Shown: piece after piece, positions 15,645 through 23,231 of the stretch
How the letters are laid out: every line of letters begins with the position of its first letter
How positions within the stretch are numbered: the first letter of the stretch is position 1
NCBI GenBank assembly: GCA_001275005.1
Contig: JWZX01003043.1
Location: 1 to 36,752, forward strand
Direction: 5' to 3'
DNA length: 36,752 nt
Source: Chrysochromulina tobinii
Lineage: Eukaryota; Haptophyta; Prymnesiales; Chrysochromulinaceae
Position numbers and translations under genes: made by a program
Notes under the pieces: generated by a model
What the model saw: the letters and a program-made list of their open reading frames with translations, nothing else
The model's database searches: none
Told to the model about the DNA's origin: nothing

Positions 15645-17024
15645 TCATCGGAGCTCATACCGACCAAGCGTCTCGTCTTTGAGTTTGGCCTGGCGATCGC
15701 CATCAGGCTCGAGCCAGGCGACCTGCTTCACGATCTTGAGAAACTCCTCCTGATCCTCTTTGCATGAGATGAGCGGTTTGAAGTGACGGATGAGCTCCTT
15801 GATGGGCAGCTTCCCCTTTTCATGGAGAAGCATCACGATGTCACGCTCCTCGAAGCGCCGCCGCTGCTGGCTGCGAGCGAGCTGCGCGGCCGTCTCCTTC
15901 GCCAGGCGCGCGCGCTTCGCCGCCTCCTCCGCGGCCGCACTCGGCGAGAGCGGCCGCTTGCCACCTGCGCCCGTCGCACTCGCGCCCGCAGCCCCGGCCG
16001 GCGCGGCGTCCGCCTCAGCGTCCGCCTCCGCCACGGGCTGGCCGGCACTAAGAATCCTCCTGAGCGCCTCGGCGCCTTCGTCCAGCGGATCCTCATCGTC
16101 CTCATCCGAGCCGTCCTCATCCGCGCGCATGGCACGCCGCTCGGCCCTCAGGTCTTCCTTGGTACGGCGCAGGTGGTCAGAAATGCCGCGCTGGAGCCGA
16201 CGGTCGTCGTCCGAGTCGTCGTCCTCCTCCTGCGCGGCGGCGGCCGCCGCCGCAAGGGCTTCCGGATCGTCTTCATGTTCGACTGCCGACCCCGGATTGC
16301 GCATCGAGGCCCTTGTATGCTGAGCTTGCAGCCGCCCCTGTAGGCCTTCCTGCTCGTCGTCGTCAAAAATCCCCTCGTCCTCGTCGTCATCTGCGCGGAA
16401 CTCGTCATCCTCCATGTCGAGGCCGTCGTTGCCGTCCTCGTCCTTGTCCCCGAGGCCGTGGCTGTACTTGTTAAACTCGACTTGTTGGTGATGATCCCAG
16501 TCGGGCCCGGCGCCGTCGTCGAAGTCGTCAGCATCGAGCATGCCGCCCGCGCCACCGCGGCCGCCTAGACCGCCGCCACCCGCCTCCTCGTCGTCGTCGA
16601 CGTCCTTCTGGGTTAGTTTCTTGAGCTTCATCTCCGCCTTGAGCGCCTTCCTGTCCTTGGCTGCCAGGAGCGCCTCTGCATCATCGATGCCGAGCGTCCT
16701 GTGCGTGATAGACGGCCGGAACGTGTACCATGCCGCGAGTGGCGTGATCGTCATGACGCCGTTGCGCGCATCGCGGCGCACGACGACGTAATCGCTCGAC
16801 TGATCTGCCCCGACGCCGACCATCTCGCGTGTGCCCTCGTACCGCTTGCCGCCCGCTTGCAGCAGCATGCCCTGCTCTCTGGGCCGACCGGTCGTGCGGC
16901 GCGACACCTTGGGTACGGCGCCAGTGGTCGTCTCGAGCGCTGGCACGCGGTCGCGGAACTTGGCCGCCTCGAGCACGCGTCCCTCGGCGGGCAGCGCGCG
17001 AAGAGAGAAGGACCCATTTTTCAT
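15645..17024 (-). CDS. TFIIF-alpha: Transcription initiation factor IIF subunit alpha (RAP74)
   Basis: This 459-aa protein starts at ATG 17024 (MKNGSFSLRALPAEGRVLEA). RAP74 pairs with RAP30 in TFIIF, which brings RNA polymerase II to promoters. The N-terminal dimerisation domain is visible (GRPREQGMLLQAGGKRYEG, DYVVVRRDARNGVMTITPLA, AWYTFRPSITHRTLGIDDAE). The middle ~200 residues are the expected acidic, disordered region, and the C-terminus is the winged helix that contacts FCP1 (ERDIVMLLHEKGKLPIKELI, FLKIVKQVAWLEPDGDRQAK, LKDETLGRYELR). The first beta strands of the RAP74 fold seem short, so an upstream micro-exon cannot be ruled out, but the start of the divergent plus-strand gene at 17163 leaves little room. 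In-frame codons up to 17174 overlap that gene. Confidence 0.92.
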   Translation of the reverse strand: MKNGSFSLRALPAEGRVLEAAKFRDRVPALETTTGAVPKVSRRTTGRPREQGMLLQAGGKRYEGTREMVGVGADQSSDYVVVRRDARNGVMTITPLAAWYTFRPSITHRTLGIDDAEALLAAKDRKALKAEMKLKKLTQKDVDDDEEAGGGGLGGRGGAGGMLDADDFDDGAGPDWDHHQQVEFNKYSHGLGDKDEDGNDGLDMEDDEFRADDDEDEGIFDDDEQEGLQGRLQAQHTRASMRNPGSAVEHEDDPEALAAAAAAAQEEDDDSDDDRRLQRGISDHLRRTKEDLRAERRAMRADEDGSDEDDEDPLDEGAEALRRILSAGQPVAEADAEADAAPAGAAGASATGAGGKRPLSPSAAAEEAAKRARLAKETAAQLARSQQRRRFEERDIVMLLHEKGKLPIKELIRHFKPLISCKEDQEEFLKIVKQVAWLEPDGDRQAKLKDETLGRYELR

Positions 17025-17162
17025 TTCGCGATGTCGAGACTGTGATGAGATGCACAAGTAAGTCGAGTGAATGTACATGTCAAGACGTAACTGGTGGGAC
17101 GCGGAGCACGAAAACTCAAGCTTCAGCGCGTTTTGCGAGATCGAGCGAACTCCTCTTGTGTG
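17025..17162. promoter_or_regulatory. 138-bp divergent spacer, probable bidirectional promoter
   Basis: The spacer separates the TFIIF alpha start (minus) from the Orange-like gene start (plus). Its size leaves room for only one shared promoter region. No clear TATA box is seen. Confidence 0.45.
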
Positions 17163-18007
17163 ATGGCGAGCCACCTTCTAATTGCTCTCCTCGCCCTCGC
17201 GGTCGTGCCGCGTGCTGGGGCATGGCAATTGGGCAGCGTGAGGTATGCAGGCCGTAGCAGAGCGATCCTCCGACAGCCGAGCGGCGCAGTCGTCATGCTC
17301 GAGGCCTTCGGTGCGCGAGCGCCCTCATGTGCGGAACGTGAAACCGTGCCCTCTTCCTTACACGCGTGTCTGCCGCCTCATTCGCTCGCTCGGCAGATCT
17401 CATGCCCGTGGTCGATTGCCTTAAGCTCGATGGCATGGATGCCGTGCAGCAGTGCATGGACAACATCAAGCCCTGGATGGAAATCACTGACGAAGGTGAG
17501 CTCAACTTCTCGCTGAACGCGGTGAACGGCTTCATCGGCGGCAGCGTGGGAGTGGTTGGGACGGTCGTGTCGACCATGCTCAAGAAGAAGGAAGTCAAGG
17601 ACCGCCTCAAATGCTCGTACTGCGAGGGATCGGGACAGATCCTCTGCGGCCACTGCCTTGGCTCGGGCACACTCTCCGTCATGGGCGCGGACGGCGTACT
17701 CACATCGATGCAGTGCCCAAACTGCGAGGGCACCGGCACGGTGGTGTGCATCAACTGCCAGGGCTCGGGCCTCTCGGTGCCCGACGAGTTCCTGCAGGTG
17801 CTGGGCGACGAGGAAGTGGGCTTCACCGAGCAGGATTACATTGGCCTCTTTGACGAAGCACCCTTCAACCCCAAGGCCGTAGGGGCCAAAGCAGGCGAGG
17901 TGGGCTCCGCCACTGCTACGGCCGCCCCGCCTGCCGCCGCGCCGACCGCCGCCGCGCGCTCAAATAGTGCCCCGAACAAGGAGGACTATACGGGTGGCCT
18001 AGGTTGA
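17163..18007 (+). CDS. Plastid Orange-like protein with DnaJ-type zinc finger, two exons
   Basis: Exon 1 is 17163-17310 and exon 2 is 17397-18007. The 86-nt GT-AG intron is phase 1 and joins LEAF to DLMPVVDC, giving 252 aa. Residues 1-20 (MASHLLIALLALAVVPRAGA) are a signal peptide followed directly by Trp and a basic, acid-poor stretch, as in the bipartite leaders of complex red plastids (aromatic at +1). After a helical region comes a hydrophobic span (GFIGGSVGVVGTVVSTML) and then four CxxCxGxG-type motifs (CSYCEGSG, CGHCLGSG, CPNCEGTG, CINCQGSG). The order GG-x-VGV, basic linker, Cys-rich domain matches Orange (OR) proteins, which stabilise phytoene synthase and promote carotenoid storage in plastids. 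BSD2-type chaperones share the zinc finger, so the exact orthologue is not certain. The C-terminal tail is Ala/Pro-rich. Confidence 0.85.
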
Positions 18008-18447
18008 GCTCGCGAGATCGTCCGAGATCGTGCGCTCACTCACCTTGCCCTGGGGCCGTGCTTCGAGAGAACGCCGAGTACTCCGCCGACGACTGTTGAA
18101 CGTGGGCCGAGGGACGTCACCTGGCGCCTGGCCCGGAGCAGCTTCCAGTTTCCACAGTACAGTGCCATCCACGGACCTGCGCGCCCTCGACGCAAGCTCA
18201 CTTCCGACGTCCGCGCGCCGCGCGCGCGGCGCGCCGCGTCGCGGATCGGAGGTTATATTTTGCGAAATCGGCGCCATGCACCTTCTTTAATACATGTTCC
18301 AACGTCACGCCCAGACCGAGCACGAAGCATCACGAGATGCCGACGGATTGCAACTTTTAAGAAGATAGTACACCAGAGAAAAAGATAAGATTAGTCGTTT
18401 ACTGTCCATGACGCTGGGCGGCGCGGCGCAAAAGGCAAATCAGAGAT
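18008..18447. other. 440-bp region between convergent genes, with a 22-bp perfect palindrome
   Basis: It separates the 3' ends of the Orange-like (+) and double-SAM (-) genes. At 18213-18234 there is a perfect palindrome of alternating GC dinucleotides (GCGCGCCGCGC and its complement), able to form a strong hairpin or Z-DNA and placed where both transcripts should end. No coding region is supported. Confidence 0.5.
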
Positions 18448-19143
18448 TCAGAGCTCCTGCTTCTGCAGTTCTTGAGTTCCTGAGCCACGCCAGCGCAAGT
18501 GGCGGATGAGTGCATCTAGGAGCTCAGCGGCGGCCTCATTCTGCTCCATCGTGTTTGACGTTCCACTTACGAGCGTCTCAAGATCACGCGGGCTCAGCCG
18601 CAGAAGCGTGGCACCGTCCACTTCCGCTGCTTCAAACGCGGGTGCGAACGCTTCTAAACCCGCGTCCTCGAGCCAAGCCGCCACGGCGCCCACGTCCCAC
18701 CCGCTAGGTGGCGGGTGCATCGCGTGGTGTGCCTTCAGCTCGCTCGTCGACATGAGCCCACGCCGCTCACGTAATTCGGCAATCTCCATTGCGATGAGCG
18801 CGATGTGTTCACTTGCCGATAGCATGAGCTCTGAGGACAGTTTATCAGCGTTTAAGGCTAGCAAGCGAGTGCCGTCAATCTTTGCCGACTCGAAGGCGTT
18901 GCGGTACTCGTGAAAGCCAATGCTCTCCACCCATGCCTGCACATCCACAACCTCCCATTGGCGAGGGTCTGCACGCACATGCGGCAGTGAGACGAGAAGC
19001 GATGAACATTCGGTTCGAAGTGGCCCTTGGCAGTCGGAGAGCGCACCAGAGACGGGCTCGAGGCTTCGTGGTGGGTAGGTGTCGTACGTCGGCACGCCAC
19101 GCTGCAACGCGCCGGCAATCGCGACGGCGACGAGCGCGAACAT
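18448..19143 (-). CDS. Double SAM-domain protein with N-terminal hydrophobic leader
   Basis: The frame is 231 aa. Residues 1-15 (MFALVAVAIAGALQR) are hydrophobic and may be a signal peptide or anchor. SAM domain 1 is at ~62-128 (WEVVDVQAWVESIGFHEYRN, FESAKIDGTRLLAL, LSASEHIALIAMEIAEL). SAM domain 2 is at ~148-217 (WDVGAVAAWLEDAGLEAFAP, FEAAEVDGATLLRLSPRDLE). Both keep the hallmark tryptophan, the DG-x-x-LL turn and the C-terminal helix. SAM domains self-associate or bind other SAM domains, and tandem copies suggest polymer or scaffold formation. A secreted or luminal location would be unusual for SAM proteins and depends on the weak leader. The partner is unknown. Confidence 0.82.
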   Translation of the reverse strand: MFALVAVAIAGALQRGVPTYDTYPPRSLEPVSGALSDCQGPLRTECSSLLVSLPHVRADPRQWEVVDVQAWVESIGFHEYRNAFESAKIDGTRLLALNADKLSSELMLSASEHIALIAMEIAELRERRGLMSTSELKAHHAMHPPPSGWDVGAVAAWLEDAGLEAFAPAFEAAEVDGATLLRLSPRDLETLVSGTSNTMEQNEAAAELLDALIRHLRWRGSGTQELQKQEL

Positions 19144-19312
19144 GATTTCGCGTTGGCGAGGTCGTCGAGCTCGTCGAATGTGCCTCGCGGCGTTTCGGTC
19201 TCAACACTTTGGGATCATCGCGGCGTCGTATCGTGCATCGGAGCCGCCGAGCCCCGCGTAACAATTCGGAAACCAAAGTATGCACATATCCTGCGAGGCC
19301 ATCTAGACTCAT
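19144..19312. promoter_or_regulatory. 169-bp divergent spacer, probable bidirectional promoter
   Basis: It lies between the double-SAM (minus) and PX-START (plus) start codons. No specific element is recognised. Confidence 0.4.
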
Positions 19313-20965
19313 ATGCCGACCCCTCGAAATCGGGGTATGAGGATTGATGCGCTGCGCTACTCAAACCTAGAAAGCGCCATAGGGCCAGACGGCACGAGCG
19401 TCTACTCCTTCGCCTTCGACCTCAAGGCGACCAACGGTGCCATGTATCGGCTGACAGCCCGCTACTCCGACTTTCGGCGGCTCACATACAAGGAGCTGCT
19501 GGCAGCGTACCCGGACGCGTACGATTGGATGCCACGATTCCCGCCAAAGAACCCGCTCGCCAAGCAGACGCCGGCGTTCCTGCTTGCGCGCGGCCGCGGG
19601 CTCGAGACCTACCTCGGCGCATTGCTTGGCGACCCGAGGCTGAGTGAGTCAGAGCCCATCCGAGCGCTGCTCGCGATGGCGAGAGTCGTCGAGGAGGCCA
19701 GCGGCGACGCGGACGGTGAAGGGTCGCTGATTCCCACGAGCACGCCGTCCGCCCACGCGGTCACCGCCACGACGGCCATGCAGCGTGCGACCTTTAGTGC
19801 GCTCGAGACTGTTGGTTCGACTTCTGGGCTGGAAGCGTGGCAGGCGCGAGCGGTGGTGGCGTCGGCAGAGGTGGCGGCTGCTAGCTCATGGGCGGCCTGG
19901 TCGCTCGCGGTCGTCTTCGAGCCCGCCACCTCGCTCGGCATCGCCCTCATGTTCGGCGTTGTGTACGAGCAAGCAGTGCTTTATGTCTGCTGTTGCTTGC
20001 TCGGCATGACAGCTGGCCACGTGTGCAAACGGCTGTGGCTTGCCCCGCCCAAGAACGGCAAGGTGCATGCGCCAATGGGCAAGTCGATCTCGTACGCACA
20101 GCCGCGCTTCCCACCCGCCGCGGCCGCAACCTCGGCGGCGGCGCCAGCGGCGTTCGCAACAGCGCCGCAAGAGATGCAGCCCGCCGCCGCCGTGGCGGCG
20201 GCGAGCGAGGCAGCGGGCAGGTCGATCGACGCTGCCGAGGCCACCGCAAATGGTTCGGTCGACGCGGCCGCCAAGGCCACCGAGGTGCAGTTGCGAGCGG
20301 CTTCCGAGGCACTGGAGGCCAACAGAGTGTTCGAGGCATCGATGCCCCATAAAGAGTCTGACGGATGGAGATTCTTTGCGACCAAAGAGGACGTAGATGT
20401 GTACCTCAACGTGCGCCCGAATGGGACGGGCACCTGGGGCATGGGCATCGGGCGCATACCCGCCACTGTCGCGACGGTGCAGGAGGTGCACGATATGGAG
20501 CGGTTCAAAGGAGTCCTCGACAAGCAGTGGGAATCGACGAAACTTCTCGGTGAGGTGCCCCCTTCACTGATCTCGATCGCGGGCTGGGAGGTCAACTCGT
20601 GCACCATCCAGCAGAGCCTGTACCGCAGCCCCGCGTGGCCCGTCGCGCCGCGCGAGAGCTGCACCGTCATGGTGAAGATGCGTTGCCTTGCCGACGGCGG
20701 GGTGAGGCTGCTGCACCGTAGCTTCGACTTCCCAGGCTGCACTCCGCCGGAAGGGTACGTGCGCGTGTCACTGGACGTGGGTGGCTACTCGCTGACGCCC
20801 ATCAGGCCTCACCATCTAGATGGCCTCACCGAGATGCTCTACCTCAACATCCTCGACCCGAACGGCTCCATTCCAAGCGTGGTCGTCAAGAAAACGGTGC
20901 CCGAGAGGGCGCTCAGCGTCGCACGCGTGCGCAAGTGCTGCGCCGAGCTCGCGAAGAGCCGGTGA
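19313..20965 (+). CDS. PX domain - membrane segment - START domain protein
   Basis: The frame is 550 aa from ATG 19313 (alternative ATG 19337, MRIDALRYSN). Residues ~9-125 are a PX domain: the phosphoinositide-binding RYSDF motif is at ~50-54, followed by a Pro-rich loop (MPRFPPKNPLAK) and the final helices (LETYLGALLGDPRL). Residues ~190-241 contain hydrophobic segments (WSLAVVFEPATSLGIALMFG, AVLYVCCCLLGMTAG), probably two membrane passes or a hairpin. An Ala-rich linker follows. Residues ~344-545 are a START lipid-binding domain (SDGWRFFATKEDVDVYLNVR, WEVNSCTIQQSLYRSPAWPV, RSFDFPGCTPPEGYVRVSLD). The design fits a membrane-anchored lipid carrier recruited to PI3P or related lipids at organelle contact sites; this is inferred from the domains. 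No intron is apparent. Confidence 0.85.
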   Translation: MPTPRNRGMRIDALRYSNLESAIGPDGTSVYSFAFDLKATNGAMYRLTARYSDFRRLTYKELLAAYPDAYDWMPRFPPKNPLAKQTPAFLLARGRGLETYLGALLGDPRLSESEPIRALLAMARVVEEASGDADGEGSLIPTSTPSAHAVTATTAMQRATFSALETVGSTSGLEAWQARAVVASAEVAAASSWAAWSLAVVFEPATSLGIALMFGVVYEQAVLYVCCCLLGMTAGHVCKRLWLAPPKNGKVHAPMGKSISYAQPRFPPAAAATSAAAPAAFATAPQEMQPAAAVAAASEAAGRSIDAAEATANGSVDAAAKATEVQLRAASEALEANRVFEASMPHKESDGWRFFATKEDVDVYLNVRPNGTGTWGMGIGRIPATVATVQEVHDMERFKGVLDKQWESTKLLGEVPPSLISIAGWEVNSCTIQQSLYRSPAWPVAPRESCTVMVKMRCLADGGVRLLHRSFDFPGCTPPEGYVRVSLDVGGYSLTPIRPHHLDGLTEMLYLNILDPNGSIPSVVVKKTVPERALSVARVRKCCAELAKSR

Positions 20966-21431
20966 GGCTGACGGGGGCGGGGCTGCCCCGCAGCACGATC
21001 TTTTCTTCCTGCAGCTCCTCGTCGCAGTTGGGCCGCAGAACGAGGAGCGAGCGTCTCGAGCCGCTTGCTCTCTGTTCACTGCTGCTTCAGCCTTCACCGC
21101 ACGGCCGCATCGCCAGTAACTACATTTAGATGTATTGAATAATGCCGCATCTCCAGGTACGACGACGACGTCCCCGGCCGAAAAGTTCACTTCATCTTCA
21201 ATTCACAATTGTGTCGAGTATTTAACGAAATGTTGATTGTTGAACAGATGATCCGTCACCGAGCGTGCGTGCCGGTCAGCGGGGATCGGGATGAGAACAC
21301 ACAGATCGAACTCAGGGCTGACTTGACAGCTCATACCACGACCTCACTACTTTACAGCGCGTGTTGCGTGAGTTAGGCCGCAAAGGAAATTCGGGGATCG
21401 TTTCGAGAGCTTCCAAAAGAAGAGGCGTTGA
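20966..21431. other. Intergenic region, 466 bp
   Basis: This is the 3' flank of the PX-START gene and the 5' flank of the PDZ gene, both on plus. The second half (21110-21250) is AT-richer and probably includes the PDZ promoter. Minus-strand frames here are shadows. No RNA gene or repeat was recognised. Confidence 0.4.
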
Positions 21432-22655
21432 ATGCCAAAAGCGGCACCCAAAAGCGATCGGCAAGCGCTCGCGGCCCGATCGTCGGCAGGAAACGAAATC
21501 GCGGGGCCTGGGCACATGGCACCGTCCTCGATCTGGGACATCACCGTGTTCAAACACACGAGGGACGACCGCCTGGGTATCAGTCTCGAGACTGGCGATA
21601 AAGAGAATGTCGTCGTGGTCAAGGCGCTTGCCCCTGGCGGCCGCGCAGAGATTTGTGGCATCCTCGCTGGTGACGAGGTGCTGTCCATTGGCGGAACGCC
21701 ATACGCGTCCGCTCTAGAAGCGGCCCGTGCGCTGCGCGAGAGCGATGGTTCGGTCAACGTGCGCGTCGAGCGGCGCAGTGGCTTGTCCTTGTCTGCGTGC
21801 AACCTGAGCAACCGCAGCGGCCCTACCTACTCGGAGACTAACTCAGACGAAGTGGGCGACTCCGACGAATACTCCGACGAGCACTCGGACGAGGACATCG
21901 TGGGCCAGTGGGAGGAGTATCTCGACTGGATGATCGTCCGTATCATGGAGCGCGAGGACGAGCTACGCGAGTGCCAGGAAGAGACAGCAGATGCGCTGGT
22001 GCAGTCGATGCTCGCGATTCGCGAGCCGGAACCGCCGTCAGATGCGGACATGGAGGACCCCGAGGCCATGCAGCTGTACATGGAAGCGATGGCCGTGTAT
22101 GCTCAACAGCAGAGGAACCGGCTGACCGAGCTCGATGGCGCCCAAGAAGCAATAGACGAGAACCGCGATGCCTCCGCAGCGTTGTTGCTGTGCACCACTC
22201 GACGGCAAGAACTCGAGGTGCTGCTTGGGCGCGTGCACACGCTGACAGAGCAAGACGCGGAGCGCATCGAGGAAATCTGGCAGGAGCTGAGCGGGGGGCT
22301 CGAGGACGAGGAGGCAGACGTGCAGGAGCAAGGGGAGGAGCAGGGCGATGACGCTGACGAATCCCTCATACTCGAGGCGACGAAGCTAGCGTTGGGTTCG
22401 AGATCATGCCCGAGATCACACGCCCAGTTGCACGTGCCCGAGCCGAGCAGCGCGCTCGAGCGGCTGCGCGAGCACAGCAAGCACGTGCGCCTCAACCAGC
22501 GTCTTCAGCGGGCGCGCTCCGGCAAAATGGGCGCCAAGCCGAGCGCCGTCACGCTGGCAAGCGACGATGAGGTGGGTTGCCAGATCCACCCCGAGGCAGA
22601 GAAGAAGAAGCTGCAGCGAAGCTATTCGTTTGGGCGCCGCACGAAGGCCAGTTGA
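21432..22655 (+). CDS. PDZ-domain protein with acidic and coiled-coil C-terminal half
   Basis: The frame is 407 aa from ATG 21432. A PDZ domain occupies ~residues 34-118: the carboxylate-binding loop appears as RLGIS (a GLGF-type loop), followed by VVVVKALAPGGRAEICGILA, GDEVLSIGGTPYASALEAAR and VNVRVERR. It is followed by a very acidic Asp/Glu/Ser tract (YSETNSDEVGDSDEYSDEHS), which is casein-kinase-like, then a helical coiled-coil region (~155-300), and a basic tail with RSYSFGRRTKAS. PDZ domains bind C-terminal peptides, so this is probably a scaffold. The specific partner is unknown. No leader or membrane segment. Confidence 0.82.
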   Translation: MPKAAPKSDRQALAARSSAGNEIAGPGHMAPSSIWDITVFKHTRDDRLGISLETGDKENVVVVKALAPGGRAEICGILAGDEVLSIGGTPYASALEAARALRESDGSVNVRVERRSGLSLSACNLSNRSGPTYSETNSDEVGDSDEYSDEHSDEDIVGQWEEYLDWMIVRIMEREDELRECQEETADALVQSMLAIREPEPPSDADMEDPEAMQLYMEAMAVYAQQQRNRLTELDGAQEAIDENRDASAALLLCTTRRQELEVLLGRVHTLTEQDAERIEEIWQELSGGLEDEEADVQEQGEEQGDDADESLILEATKLALGSRSCPRSHAQLHVPEPSSALERLREHSKHVRLNQRLQRARSGKMGAKPSAVTLASDDEVGCQIHPEAEKKKLQRSYSFGRRTKAS

Positions 22656-23231
22656 GCGTTGAGCGTGAGCTGACCCGAAGCGGCCGTCGTTGGATGCGTC
22701 GAGTTCATCAGTGGTCATCAGTTGACTCATCAGTGGTCATCAGCGAACGTTTAGATGCATCGAGTTCACGCTCAGTCAGCAAGAGAGGCGTGGTCCGGAT
22801 CCGCAATCGCATCCAAATTCGCAAGATTGTGCCGAATGTGAGACACGACGCGCTGCTGCATGTGTACGACTAATGAGCAGTGGTGACGATCAGTCGGTGG
22901 ACGTGTGGGTGAGGCTCGGCTGAGGCGAGGGGAGTCGGCGGGCGGCGGGGCCGGCGCTGTGCGCGGTGAGCCGTGAGACGGCGACGATGGTAGCTGGAGG
23001 TGGAGCCAGTATAGAAACGAGAGCGCGACTGGAGGCCGCGGCGCCGGTGTGGCTGTGGCTTGTCAGTGGCCGGGGGAGCAAATGACCGATGGAGCCAAGA
23101 CGAGAGGGAGAGCGGTCGACCGTCGCGGTATCGTAAAGGCGACGCGAGTCGGGTATTTGGCGTATGAAAGTCGACCCGAGTCGGTAAAACGCAACACACG
23201 TATCGGCATATAAAGAGTTTCGGGTTTAAGG
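22656..23231. other. Intergenic region, 576 bp, between convergent genes
   Basis: It lies between the PDZ gene (+) and the VPS9 gene (-), both ending here. It holds the repeat-flanked insert at 22693-22768. Purine-rich sequence follows from 22900 to 23110. ORFs in this region have Arg/Pro/Ser-rich compositions and are not supported as genes. Confidence 0.45.
22693..22768. repeat. Direct repeat flanking a GGTCATCAG-rich insert downstream of the PDZ gene
   Basis: GATGCGTCGAGTTCA (22693-22707) and GATGCATCGAGTTCA (22754-22768) are 15-nt copies with one mismatch, offset 61 nt. The 46-nt insert between them contains GTGGTCATCAG twice plus a related ACTCATCAG, the same core as the decamer arrays in the introns at 8091-8270 and 23609-23657. 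Confidence 0.8.

Noticed and set aside
17311-17396. Repeat-bounded intron in the Orange-like gene
   Set aside because: Splice ends and phase are good, but I find only a 6-bp match near the ends, so it does not belong to the direct-repeat class.
18365-18400. U6 snRNA-like CAGAGAAAAAGATAAGATTAGT
   Set aside because: The invariant ACAGAGA and the downstream AGC and stem-loop are absent; it is an AT-rich stretch of a gene spacer.
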